DNA of 64,000 bases from Jiangella rhizosphaerae. Its GTDB lineage: Bacteria > Actinomycetota > Actinomycetes > Jiangellales > Jiangellaceae. The notes under the pieces were generated by a model, which did no database searches, was not told where the DNA came from, and worked only from the letters and a program-made list of their open reading frames with translations. Where the stretch lies: positions 1 to 64,000 of the forward strand of contig NZ_QUAL01000441.1 in the NCBI RefSeq assembly GCF_003579925.1, read 5' to 3'. Shown here one piece after another: positions 8,497 through 16,169 of the stretch (position 1 is its first letter; each line of letters starts with the position of its first letter). A program made the translations under genes and the position numbers.

Positions 8497-9867
8497 CTAT
8501 GGCGCGATGTTCTGGTTCAGGTGGAACACGTTGTCCGGGTCGTAGGCGCGCTTCACCGCCCGCAGTCGCTCGTAGTTGACGCCGTAGTTGGCGGCCACCC
8601 GGTCCTGGTCGTCGGCGGCCATGAAGTTGACGTAGCCGCCCTCCTCCGAGTACGGCGCCGTCGCGGCGGAGTAGTCGCGCACCCACTGGATGTTGGCGTC
8701 GTTCTGCGCCGGGTCCGGCCACATCCCCGCGATCACCGTCGCGAACGTCGCGTCGCGGTGGCCGAACGCCGTCGCGTCCGGCGCGACCCGGTGGACCGCG
8801 CCGTTGATCGGGTAGATGTGCATGGTCGAGTTGACGACCGGCACCTTCGGCCCGTGCTCCAGGTGCGCCGCGACGGCGTCGTCGGTCAGCTCCCGCACGA
8901 AGTTCGCCTTCCAGTAGTGCTGCAGGCCCGGCGGCACGAGGCCGTCGAACGCGCTGTTGAGCGCGGGGTACGGCATCGGGCCGACGTGCTCGGCGACGAT
9001 CGGCGCGACGTCGTGCAGCGGCTTGAGCACCCGCTCGCCCTCCGCCAGCGGCCCGGCCCAGCAGGCCACGAACGCCAGGAACGGCTCGCCGTGGCGGTCC
9101 TCGGGGATGAACGGCAGCGGCGGCGCGATCTGGTAGGCCGGGAAGCCGCCGAACTGCTCCGGCGCGCTCTGGATGAACTCGCGGTAGAAGCGCAGCACGT
9201 CGCCGGCGTCGTCGAGGGAGAAGAACATCGGCCCGCCGTAGATGTCCTTCACGGGATGTAGCCGGAACTCCAGCGACGTGACGACGCCGAAGTTGCCGCC
9301 GCCCCCGCGCAGCGCCCAGAACAGGTCCGCGTTCTCGTGCTCGCTGGCCACCAGGATGCGCCCGTCGGCGGTGACGACGTCGGCGGAGACCAGGTTGTCG
9401 CAGGACAGCCCGAGGCCGCGGGCCAGGTAGCCGATGCCGCCGCCCAGCGTCAGCCCGCCGACCCCCGTCGTCGAGATGATGCCGCCGGTCGTGGCCAGAC
9501 CGTACGGGTAGGTGGCGGCGTTGAAGTCGCCCCAGGTCGCGCCGCCCTCCGCGCGCGCCGTCCGGGCTCCCGGATCGACCCGCACCCCGCGCATGGCACC
9601 GAGGTCGATGACGACGCCGTCGTCGACCGTGCCGAAGCCGGGCACGCTGTGCGAGCCGCCGCGGACGGCGACCTCCAGGTCGTTCGCCCGGGCGTACCGG
9701 ACGGCGGTCGCGGCGTCGCCGGCGTTGGCGACCCGCACCACGACGCGCGGCCGCCGGTCGATCATCGCGTTGTACACGCGCCGGGCCTGGTCGTAGCCCT
9801 CGTCGCCGGCGGCGATCACCGGGCCGCGGACCTGCTCGCGTAACTGGTCGAGTGTGAACTCGGACAT
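8497..9867 (-). CDS. FAD-dependent oxidoreductase, BBE (berberine-bridge) family
   Basis: A 456-residue flavoprotein with an N-terminal PCMH-type FAD domain (RPRVVVRVANAGDAATAVRYAR, then RGGSHSV with the histidine expected to bind FAD covalently) and a C-terminal BBE segment ending YDPDNVFHLNQNIAP. The second attachment Cys of bicovalent members appears to be absent, because the equivalent loop reads GGIISTTGVGG. The start follows GGGGAGAAGC. It is divergent from the molybdoenzyme gene. The substrate is unknown; relatives oxidise sugars or aromatic natural products. Confidence 0.85.
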   Translation of the reverse strand: MSEFTLDQLREQVRGPVIAAGDEGYDQARRVYNAMIDRRPRVVVRVANAGDAATAVRYARANDLEVAVRGGSHSVPGFGTVDDGVVIDLGAMRGVRVDPGARTARAEGGATWGDFNAATYPYGLATTGGIISTTGVGGLTLGGGIGYLARGLGLSCDNLVSADVVTADGRILVASEHENADLFWALRGGGGNFGVVTSLEFRLHPVKDIYGGPMFFSLDDAGDVLRFYREFIQSAPEQFGGFPAYQIAPPLPFIPEDRHGEPFLAFVACWAGPLAEGERVLKPLHDVAPIVAEHVGPMPYPALNSAFDGLVPPGLQHYWKANFVRELTDDAVAAHLEHGPKVPVVNSTMHIYPINGAVHRVAPDATAFGHRDATFATVIAGMWPDPAQNDANIQWVRDYSAATAPYSEEGGYVNFMAADDQDRVAANYGVNYERLRAVKRAYDPDNVFHLNQNIAP

Positions 9868-9916
9868 GCTTCTCCCCCCATGGGTGTCGACGAACACCAC
9901 AGGTCTCCCACCCCGG

Positions 9917-9937
9917 CGTGTGACGCCACGTGTGACG
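9917..9937. repeat. Tandem 9-bp direct repeats in divergent promoter region
   Basis: CGTGTGACG occurs at 9917-9925 and again at 9929-9937, about one helical turn apart, between the FAD oxidoreductase and molybdoenzyme genes. It may be a pair of regulator half-sites. Confidence 0.35.
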
Positions 9938-9984
9938 TCGGCGGCCCATTGCCAGGCCCGCGCCGCAGGGGTAGGACTGAGCCC

Positions 9985-11088
9985 ATGGACACGGTCGACG
10001 ACTCGGTGAGCGCACCGGCGCGCGTCGCCGATCCGGGTGAGGCCATCTCGGTCGACGAGCTCCGGCTCGCCGCGCGCAACCACGGCCTGCCGCTCGAGGC
10101 GTTGCGCTACGACGTCACGCCGGCCGGCCTGCACTACCTGCTGACGCACTACGACATCCCGGCGCTGGACCCCGGCACCTGGCGGCTGTCGGTGTCCGGT
10201 GCGGTGGCGCGGCCGCTCTCGCTGAGCTTGGACGACCTGCGCGCCCGGCCGCGGGCCGCCCATCGCGTCACGTTGGAGTGCGCCGGCAACGGCCGGGCCC
10301 TGCTGAGTCCGCGGCCGGTCAGCCAGCCGTGGCTGGACGAGGCGGTCGGCACCGCGGAGTGGACCGGCACCCCGCTGGCCGGCCTGCTCGCCGAGGCGGG
10401 CGTGGCCGCCGGCGCCGTCGACGTCGCGTTCACCGGCGCCGACCACGGCTTCGAGCGCGGCGTCGAGCAGACCTACCGGCGCGGGCTGCCGCTCGTCGAG
10501 GCCCTGCGCGACGACGTCCTGCTGGCCTACGAGATGAACGGTGCGCCGCTGCCGCCGCAGCATGGGGCGCCGGTGCGGCTGATCGTCCCCGGCTGGTACG
10601 GCATGGCGCACGTGAAGTGGCTGGTCGACGTCGCCGTGCTCGAGTCGGAGTTCGACGGATTCCAGAACGTGACGGCGTACCGGCTCAAGCAGGCGGCCGA
10701 CGAGCCCGGCGAGCCGGTCACCCGCATCCTGCCGAAGGCGCTCATCCAGCCGCCGGGCGTGCCCGACTTCCAGAGCCGCGTCCGCGTGGTGGACAGCGGA
10801 GTGGTCGAGCTGACCGGGCGGGCGTGGTCGGGCTGGGCGCCGGTGGAGTCCGTCGACGTCAGCACCGACGACGGCGCCAGCTGGCGGCCGGCCGAGCTCG
10901 GCCCGCAGCCGGGCCCGTACGCATGGCGGTCGTGGCGGTTCGCGTGGACGGCGACCCAGCCCGGACGGTACGAGCTGCGGGCCCGCGCCCGCGACGCCGC
11001 CGGCCACGAACAGCCCGTCGACCAGGCCTGGAATCGGCAGGGCATGGCCAACAACCACGCGCAGCGGGTCACGGTCGTCGTCCGCTGA
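9985..11088 (+). CDS. Sulfite oxidase-family molybdopterin oxidoreductase
   Basis: A 367-residue protein with the sulfite oxidase Moco domain (about 40-230) and the C-terminal Ig-like dimerisation domain (about 245-365). The molybdenum-ligand Cys is in TLECAGNGR, and the conserved APVRLIVPGWYGMAHVKWL segment is present. No signal peptide is apparent, so it may be cytoplasmic or part of a sulfite:acceptor system. There is no haem domain. It ends 59 bp before the DJ-1 gene. Relatives oxidise sulfite or reduce S-oxides; no electron partner is adjacent. Confidence 0.85.
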   Translation: MDTVDDSVSAPARVADPGEAISVDELRLAARNHGLPLEALRYDVTPAGLHYLLTHYDIPALDPGTWRLSVSGAVARPLSLSLDDLRARPRAAHRVTLECAGNGRALLSPRPVSQPWLDEAVGTAEWTGTPLAGLLAEAGVAAGAVDVAFTGADHGFERGVEQTYRRGLPLVEALRDDVLLAYEMNGAPLPPQHGAPVRLIVPGWYGMAHVKWLVDVAVLESEFDGFQNVTAYRLKQAADEPGEPVTRILPKALIQPPGVPDFQSRVRVVDSGVVELTGRAWSGWAPVESVDVSTDDGASWRPAELGPQPGPYAWRSWRFAWTATQPGRYELRARARDAAGHEQPVDQAWNRQGMANNHAQRVTVVVR

Positions 11089-11111
11089 GGAGAGCGTCTC
11101 GATGAGGCCTA

Positions 11112-11147
11112 TTGACAACATGTTCCCAATATGACAACATGTTGTCC
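11112..11147 (+). promoter_or_regulatory. Promoter with two ATG-proximal operator palindromes (DJ-1/MarR operon)
   Basis: A consensus -35 TTGACA (11112-11117) is followed 17 bp later by CAACAT (11135-11140). A transcript would start at about 11147-11148, on or next to the ATG, so it would be leaderless. GACAACATGTTGTC (11133-11146) is a perfect palindrome covering the -10, and a second GACAACATGTT copy starts at 11114. The MarR gene downstream is the obvious candidate binder. Confidence 0.65.
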
Positions 11148-11762
11148 ATGACCACTTCCACCGCACACATCGCTCTGTACGACACGCTCGCCGACTGGGA
11201 GATCGGGCACCTGCTCGTCGAGCTGCGCACCGGCCGGTTCACCGGCACGCCGTGGAACGTCGTGACCGTCGCCGAGTCGGCCGAGCCGATCACCACCATG
11301 GGCGGGCTGCGCGTCCTCCCGGACATGGTGCTCGCCGACCTCGAGCCGGGTGCGAGCGGCCTCCTGGTGCTGGCCGGCGCGGCCATGTGGGACGAGGGCG
11401 GCGGCCGGGCATGGGCGGACGCCGCGCGGCGCTTCCTCGACGCGGGGGTTCCGGTCGCGGCGATCTGCGGCGCGACGGCCGGCCTCGCGCGGGCCGGCCT
11501 GCTGGACGATCGCGACCACACCAGCGCGGCCGTCGAGTACCTGACGTCCTTCGACGGCTACCACGGGAAGGACCGCTACGTCGACGCGCGCGCCGTCGTC
11601 GGCGGCGACCTGATCACGGCCGGGCCGGACTCGCCGGTGCAGTTCGCCCGCGCCACGCTGAGCCGGCTCGGGCTGGCGCCGGAGCGGACGCTGCAGGCGT
11701 ACGAGGACGTGTTCCACGGCGCCGACGCAAGTGCCTATCCGGCGCTGGTCGGGGCACACTGA
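11148..11762 (+). CDS. DJ-1/PfpI-family glutamine amidotransferase-like protein
   Basis: A 204-residue protein of the DJ-1/PfpI (class I amidotransferase-like) fold. The nucleophile Cys107 sits in AAICGATAGLA at the nucleophile elbow, and an early acidic residue (DWEIG, Glu18) matches the family's cysteine-activating Glu. The ATG at 11148 is preferred because it follows the promoter directly; in-frame TTG 11112 and ATG 11139 are alternatives. There is no Shine-Dalgarno sequence, consistent with a leaderless message. It is followed by a MarR gene 4 bp downstream. It may handle a reactive carbonyl or other stress compound; the specificity is unknown. Confidence 0.8.
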   Translation: MTTSTAHIALYDTLADWEIGHLLVELRTGRFTGTPWNVVTVAESAEPITTMGGLRVLPDMVLADLEPGASGLLVLAGAAMWDEGGGRAWADAARRFLDAGVPVAAICGATAGLARAGLLDDRDHTSAAVEYLTSFDGYHGKDRYVDARAVVGGDLITAGPDSPVQFARATLSRLGLAPERTLQAYEDVFHGADASAYPALVGAH

Positions 11763-11766
11763 TCCG

Positions 11767-12285
11767 ATGACCGCAGCGGAGCCCGCGCCCGACGTCCTCG
11801 TGCCGCCGCGTGAGGACTGGCCGGAGCCGCCGCCGGAGACTCCGGCCGGCCGGGCGCTCACCGAGGTCGCGCTGACGACGTTCCGGCTCAACGCCCGGCT
11901 CATGGAGGCCGCGCAGGACATGGCCGCGGCGGGCGGCATCACCGCCGCCTGGTGGCAGGTGCTGGGCGGCGTCCTCGACCAGCCACGCACCCATGCCGAC
12001 ATCGGCCGGCTCATGGGGATGTCCCGGCAGGGTGTGCGCCGGGTCGCCGACCTGCTGGTCGAGCAGGGGCTGGCGGAGTACCGCGACAACCCCGCCCACC
12101 GGCGGGCCAAGCTGCTGGCCTGCACCGAGGCCGGATACTGGGCGATCCGCCGCATCTCGTTGGTGCAGCATCCGTGGGCCGAGCACGTCGGGTCGCAGGT
12201 CAGCCTCGACGACCTCACGCACGCGCTGGCCACGATGCGCGCGCTCGTGGCCGTCCTCGAGGCGGACCGCCCGGCCGGCGACTGA
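11767..12285 (+). CDS. MarR-family transcriptional regulator
   Basis: A 172-residue winged-helix regulator. The MarR core is visible as ALTTFRLNARLMEAAQ (helix 1), WWQVLGGVLDQPRTHADIGRLMGMSRQGVRRVADLLVEQGLAEY (recognition helix) and a wing with DNPAHRRAKLLACTEAG. It starts 4 bp after the DJ-1 stop, so the two are one operon. The palindromes in the operon promoter suggest ligand-relieved autorepression. The inducing ligand is unknown. Confidence 0.85.
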   Translation: MTAAEPAPDVLVPPREDWPEPPPETPAGRALTEVALTTFRLNARLMEAAQDMAAAGGITAAWWQVLGGVLDQPRTHADIGRLMGMSRQGVRRVADLLVEQGLAEYRDNPAHRRAKLLACTEAGYWAIRRISLVQHPWAEHVGSQVSLDDLTHALATMRALVAVLEADRPAGD

Positions 12286-12306
12286 GCACCCGCCGGGGCC
12301 CGGCCG

Positions 12307-12486
12307 TCAGGGGCCGGTCCGCAGCCCCGCCACGAGAACCGCGCCCACCAGCGCCAGCACGATCACGGCCGATGCCGTCCACTGGACCAGCAGCAGCGTC
12401 CCGCGCAGCTCGCGCGCGAACGTCGGAGTCACGACGTCGGCGAACCGCCGCCGGCGCAACCGGAACCTCCCCCGTCGAGGCGCCAT
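12307..12486 (-). CDS. Small basic single-span membrane protein
   Basis: A 59-residue hypothetical protein. The N-terminus is strongly basic (RRGRFRLRRRRF) and is followed by one hydrophobic helix (about 32-53, VQWTASAVIVLALVGAVLVAG). The start at 12486 is set by a purine-rich GGGGAGG upstream; a longer frame lacks such a site. It converges on the MarR gene. I do not recognise a family, and no function is proposed. Confidence 0.55.
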   Translation of the reverse strand: MAPRRGRFRLRRRRFADVVTPTFARELRGTLLLVQWTASAVIVLALVGAVLVAGLRTGP

Positions 12487-12707
12487 GGCGCGACCTCCCC
12501 TTCTCCCCCCGAGGGCGTCTCCTCCGGGACCTTCGTCGATGTCCCACCACGTCGGCGGGCCCGGACGAGGCTGAACTCCCTCGACGGATACGAGTCCGCT
12601 GACCACGGGATCAGCACGCGACCGCCGGTGTGACCTGCGCCACATGCCGGGTTCGCCCGATTCCCGTACTCCCCGTACGCGTGGCGCTGTGGTTTACCCC
12701 GATGTGC

Positions 12708-12753
12708 CATGTCACCCCCTACCCCGAAGGTGTCGGTGGCAGGGGGTGACATG
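12708..12753 (+). promoter_or_regulatory. Inverted repeat enclosing the sigma-factor ribosome site and start codon
   Basis: Perfect 13-bp arms CATGTCACCCCCT (12708-12720) and AGGGGGTGACATG (12741-12753) flank a 20-nt loop. The right arm holds both the Shine-Dalgarno AGGGGG and the ATG of the sigma-factor gene. As RNA this would hide the start site; as DNA it could be an operator. Confidence 0.7.
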
Positions 12754-13269
12754 ACCGGGTATTCCGACGACTTGACACTGGCCCTACAGGGGGACGACCG
12801 CGCCTTCGAGGCGCTGTACCGCGAGGTGGCGCCGCGTGCCAGGCGCATCGCCTACCGCATCGTCCGTGACGCCGACGCCGCCGACGATCTCGTGCAGGAG
12901 GCGTTCTACCTCGTGCTCCGGTCGATGAGATCAGGCGGCGGCCCGCGCGAGCAGTTCGCCGGCTACGTCTTCACGACGACGAAGCGGCTGGCCTTCCAGC
13001 ACTGCCGCACCCGCACCGCACTGGCCGGACACGACGACCCGGCGGCGCTGCGCACCGGCGACGACCCTTACGACGCCGAGCCCAAGGGCGCCTCGGACGC
13101 GCTGGCGACACTGCCGCCGCGGTGGCGGACCATCCTGTGGCTGGTCGAGGTCGAGCGCTACTCGCCGGCCGAGCTGGCCGCGCCGATGTCGATGACGCCG
13201 AGCGCGGTGGCCAGCCTCGCCCACCGGGCCCGGCGCGCGCTGCGGACGGCGTACCTGGCGGCGGGCTGA
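12751..13269 (+). CDS. ECF-type RNA polymerase sigma factor
   Basis: A 172-residue sigma-70 family protein with region 2 (FEALYREVAPRARRIAYRIVRDADAADDLVQEAFYLVL) and region 4 (LATLPPRWRTILWLVEVERYSPAELAAPMSMTPSAVASLAHRARRALR). Regions 1.1 and 3 are absent, as in ECF factors. The start at 12751 is chosen for AGGGGG four bases upstream; an in-frame ATG at 12709 lacks one. No anti-sigma gene is adjacent, so control may rest on the hairpin at the start codon or on a distant partner. The regulon is unknown. Confidence 0.85.
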   Translation: MTGYSDDLTLALQGDDRAFEALYREVAPRARRIAYRIVRDADAADDLVQEAFYLVLRSMRSGGGPREQFAGYVFTTTKRLAFQHCRTRTALAGHDDPAALRTGDDPYDAEPKGASDALATLPPRWRTILWLVEVERYSPAELAAPMSMTPSAVASLAHRARRALRTAYLAAG

Positions 13270-13388
13270 CGGCGCCGGCCGCTCGATCTCGCGCCGGCCG
13301 CGCGGCCCGCGCCGTCGCGCGATCTCACCGCGCGCGTCGAGAATGGCTCCTGCCGTCGAACGCCGGTGCCGAGGTCGAGGAGGAAGCG

Positions 13389-13832
13389 ATGCGCAGCGTG
13401 GCCATGGAGCGGTTGGACGTCCTGGTCGGATCGTGGCGGACGACCATGCGGAACGCGTGGTTCCTGGAGCCGGCCGACCAGGAGGTGCCGGGGTCGGCAA
13501 CGGTCGAGTGGCTCGACGACGCCTTCGTGGTCTTCCGCTGGACGATGTCGGGCGAGGTCGGCAAGGCCACGAGCGAGATGGTGCTGGTTCTCGGCCGCAG
13601 CGATGCCCACGACGCCTACACGGCGCTCTACCATGACGAACGCGGCGTCAGCCGGGTCTACGCCATGACGTTCGACGGCTCGCGGTGGACGCTGAGCCGC
13701 GAAGACACCGACATGTTCCAGCGCTTCGTCGCCGACGTCGGGCCGGACCGCATCGCCGGCCGATGGGAGGCGTCCGAGGATCGCGGATCGACCTGGCGCA
13801 AGGACTTCGACCTGGTCTTCGACCGGACCTAG
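13389..13832 (+). CDS. Conserved hypothetical protein, lipocalin-like
   Basis: A 147-residue protein with the pattern of small beta-barrel proteins related to DUF1579-type sequences: LDVLVGSWRTTMRN near the N-terminus, then alternating strands (FVVFRWTMSGEVGKATSEMVLVLGR, YTALYHDERGVSRVYAMTFDGSRWTLSRE) and a GRWEASEDRGSTWRKDFDLVFDR end. No catalytic motif is seen. It lies downstream of the sigma-factor gene on the same strand, 119 bp away, and may be its target. The function is unknown. Confidence 0.6.
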   Translation: MRSVAMERLDVLVGSWRTTMRNAWFLEPADQEVPGSATVEWLDDAFVVFRWTMSGEVGKATSEMVLVLGRSDAHDAYTALYHDERGVSRVYAMTFDGSRWTLSREDTDMFQRFVADVGPDRIAGRWEASEDRGSTWRKDFDLVFDRT

Positions 13833-13859
13833 CCGCCGCCGAGGAGGCGCGGCCGGGTA

Positions 13860-14318
13860 CTACAGGGTGCGGGTCATGAAGACGCTGAGCGGGTCGGGCA
13901 CGTAGTCGGCGAACGGCTCGCAGTACTCGAACCCGAACTTCTCGTAGAGCCGCCGGGCCGGCAGGAAGAACGCGTCCGAGCCGGTCTCGAGGCTCAGCCG
14001 CCGATAGCCCATGCGGCGCGCCTCGTCGACGATGTGGCCGAGCACCAGCGACGCGATCCCGCTGCGCTTGCGCGCGCTCGCCGTCCGCATCGACTTCACC
14101 TCGGCGTGCCGCTCGTCCAGCCGCTTGATCGCCCCGCACCCGACGATGCGGCCGTCGTCGTCGCGGACGGCCCAGAACGTCACCTCGGGCCGGCGCAACC
14201 CGTCGAGGTCGAGGGCGTGCTTGCTCTCCGGCGGCGTGATGGACCGCATCTCCTGGACGTGCTCGTCCAGGAACGCGGCGATCTCCGGCCCGGCCAGGTC
14301 GTCGACGGCGATCTTCAT
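13860..14318 (-). CDS. GNAT-family acetyltransferase, YsnE-like
   Basis: A 152-residue GNAT protein. It begins MKIAVDDLAG and shows the EMRSITPPESKHALDLDGLRRPEVTFWAVRD stretch typical of the YsnE subgroup. The acetyl-CoA loop is RTASARKRSGIASLVLGHIVDEARRMGYRRLSLETGS, and the C-terminus has ARRLYEKFGFEYCEPFADY. It converges on the preceding hypothetical gene. The subgroup is widespread and its biological substrate is not established. Confidence 0.82.
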   Translation of the reverse strand: MKIAVDDLAGPEIAAFLDEHVQEMRSITPPESKHALDLDGLRRPEVTFWAVRDDDGRIVGCGAIKRLDERHAEVKSMRTASARKRSGIASLVLGHIVDEARRMGYRRLSLETGSDAFFLPARRLYEKFGFEYCEPFADYVPDPLSVFMTRTL

Positions 14319-14405
14319 GGTGCCCCTCTCGTTCCGCCACGACCGTATGCCGATCGTGTGACCCGGATGTTTCGGCGCCGATCATCGGCCCCGTAGGCAC
14401 GGTCG

Positions 14406-14840
14406 TCAGCGGGTGTCGGCGCGGCGGCGGACGTCGCGGAGCATGCGGCCGACGATGCGGCGGTGGGCGCCGGAGCCGATGACGAGCAGCCGGTATGCCC
14501 GTCCGTGCGGCCCGGGGAAGGCCGCCTCGGTGCGCGCGCTCAGCACCGTCCCGTCCGGCGCCGCGGCCAGCGTGAAGGTCAGCGCGTAGCGGGAGAACCG
14601 GTGCCGGCCGACGAGCCGCACGAGCCGCTCCGGCTCCACCGCCGCGACCGCGAATCCCGGGACCGTCGCACCCGGCTCGAGCGGCGCGCCGGAGGCGCGG
14701 CGCGGCCGCGTCCCGAGCACCCAGGCGAGAGGGACGGCGGCCGTCATCTTGCTCACGTGCCCCGCCAGCGCCCGCCAGACCTCCGCCGGCGGCGCCGGCA
14801 CCAGCAGCCGGTGCTCGTCGATGAACGGAAGAGCGGTCAT
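14406..14840 (-). CDS. SRPBCC-like (START/Bet v1) protein
   Basis: A 144-residue protein with the helix-grip pattern: FIDEHRLLVPAPPAEVWRALAGHV at the N-terminus, VRLVGRHRFSRYALTFTLAAAPDGTVLSARTEAAFPG in the strands, and a long C-terminal helix (AYRLLVIGSGAHRRIVGRMLRDVRRRA). It probably binds a hydrophobic ligand. The ATG overlaps the SGNH hydrolase stop by 4 bp, so it is the last gene of a TetR-SGNH-SRPBCC operon. Confidence 0.65.
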   Translation of the reverse strand: MTALPFIDEHRLLVPAPPAEVWRALAGHVSKMTAAVPLAWVLGTRPRRASGAPLEPGATVPGFAVAAVEPERLVRLVGRHRFSRYALTFTLAAAPDGTVLSARTEAAFPGPHGRAYRLLVIGSGAHRRIVGRMLRDVRRRADTR

Positions 14841-15538
14841 GCCGGCGGGATGGCCTCGGCGACGGCCGACGACCACAGCCGGTAGCCGGTCGCGGACGGG
14901 TGGAAGCGGTCCGCGGAGAAGAAGTCCAGCGACGGCGGCGCGTCGGTGCCGACAGTCGTCCACGTCACCCGCGACCGCGCCGCGCAGACCTCGCGGGCCA
15001 CCGCGTCGAGGGCGGCTGCCCGCTCGCCGAGATAGCGCCGAAGCGTCCGGGGCAGGGCCGGGAACAGGCCGAACGGCGGGATCCCGGCGACGACGACCCG
15101 CTCCGCCCGCTCGCGCAGCCCGTCGACGATCACGGCGAGGTCGGCGGCCCAGTCGGCGGCCGGACGCCGGGTGAGCACGTCGTTCGCGCCGGCCAGCAGT
15201 ACGGCGACGTCGTAGTCGCCGGTCAGCCGCGGCAGCAGGCGGTGCCGGATGCGGCGCGCTGTCGCACCGAACTGCGCGGCCACCTCCCAGTCGACCGGGC
15301 GGCCGGTCCGGACGGCGAGCGCGGCGGCCAGGCCGCCGGCGAACCCGTCGTCGTGCGAGTCGACGCCCGACCCGGCGGCCGTCGACTCGCCGAGGACGGC
15401 CACCCGCAGCGCCGGGCGGGCGCCGCCATGGTCGCCGACGGTGCCGGTGAGCGGCCCCTCGACCGGGCCTGCCAGCGTGAACGTCGAGCGCACCCACAGT
15501 CCCTGCAGCGCGACGACGGGGAACAGCAGCCGATTCAT
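14837..15538 (-). CDS. SGNH/GDSL-family hydrolase
   Basis: A 233-residue esterase-like protein. The catalytic Ser is in VAVLGESTAAGSG (block I), block III is LAGANDVL (Asn), and the Asp/His pair is in FSADRFHPSATGY (block V). The first 25 residues are moderately hydrophobic but no clear cleavage site is seen. It is coupled to the TetR gene upstream and the SRPBCC gene downstream by 4-bp ATGA overlaps. It is a probable lipase or acyl-esterase, and TetR probably controls it. Confidence 0.83.
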   Translation of the reverse strand: MNRLLFPVVALQGLWVRSTFTLAGPVEGPLTGTVGDHGGARPALRVAVLGESTAAGSGVDSHDDGFAGGLAAALAVRTGRPVDWEVAAQFGATARRIRHRLLPRLTGDYDVAVLLAGANDVLTRRPAADWAADLAVIVDGLRERAERVVVAGIPPFGLFPALPRTLRRYLGERAAALDAVAREVCAARSRVTWTTVGTDAPPSLDFFSADRFHPSATGYRLWSSAVAEAIPPA

Positions 15539-16095
15539 GGGGCCGTCCTTCCGGGGACGAGGGTGCCGACGGCGGCCCGGCTGCCGCCGCTCAGGTCGAC
15601 GCCGATCGCCTGCAGCAGCACGACCAGCGCGCCGTCGGCCAGGAACCGGGCGAGGTCGTCGGCGTCGGCGCCGGTCAGCCGCTCCGTCTCGCCGAGCAGG
15701 ACGGATATGACCCCGCGGCACCGCGCCGCCACGACGTCGTCGTGACGGGCGATCGCGGACGCCTGCAGCCACAGCCCGCCCGTGACGCCGCGGGACAGCA
15801 GCTCGCGGAAGGCCGCGCCCATGGCCGTCCGCGGATCGTCGGGCCGCTGCGCCGCGGCGGCGCGGAACGTCGTCCGCACGCGCTCCTCCACCTCGTCGAG
15901 GCAGGCCAGCAGCAGTCCCCGCTTGCTGCCGAAGAGCCGGAAGACGTATGGCTGCGACACCCCGGCCGCGTCGGCGACGCGCTGCATGGCGGCCGTCGTG
16001 AGGCCGTCGTCGGCGATCACCCGCATGGCGACGGCGACGGCGTCGGCCCGCCGCTGGGTCGCGGTACTGCGCACCGGTGCCATGGACCGCAGCAT
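15535..16095 (-). CDS. TetR-family transcriptional regulator
   Basis: A 186-residue regulator with an N-terminal TetR helix-turn-helix (AVAMRVIADDGLTTAAMQRVADAAGVSQPYVFRLFGSKRGLLLACLDE) and a divergent ligand domain. It may start at 16095 or at the ATG at 16083 (MAPVRS); neither has a clear Shine-Dalgarno sequence, suggesting a leaderless message. It heads the operon with the SGNH hydrolase and SRPBCC genes. A perfect 16-bp palindrome just upstream is the likely operator and could also control the divergent MOSC gene. Confidence 0.85.
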   Translation of the reverse strand: MLRSMAPVRSTATQRRADAVAVAMRVIADDGLTTAAMQRVADAAGVSQPYVFRLFGSKRGLLLACLDEVEERVRTTFRAAAAQRPDDPRTAMGAAFRELLSRGVTGGLWLQASAIARHDDVVAARCRGVISVLLGETERLTGADADDLARFLADGALVVLLQAIGVDLSGGSRAAVGTLVPGRTAP

Positions 16096-16100
16096 GACAG

Positions 16101-16116
16101 AAGTAAGTACTTACTT
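16101..16116. promoter_or_regulatory. TetR operator, perfect 16-bp palindrome
   Basis: AAGTAAGTACTTACTT is fully self-complementary and lies 5 bp upstream of the TetR start and 53 bp from the divergent MOSC start. It is the most AT-rich stretch nearby. Confidence 0.75.
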
Positions 16117-16169
16117 ACAAGTCAGCGGCGTCGGTAGGCTGGGCAGCGACCACGCCGATCGGAGGGCGG

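Noticed and set aside
6614-10015. Minus-strand open frame of over 1100 codons across several plus-strand genes
   Set aside because: Only the FAD oxidoreductase region, read in a different frame, makes sense as protein. The frame has no start signal or recognisable motif.
12709-12750. Earlier in-frame ATG for the sigma factor
   Set aside because: It has no ribosome site, whereas the ATG at 12751 has AGGGGG four bases upstream and matches the usual N-terminus.
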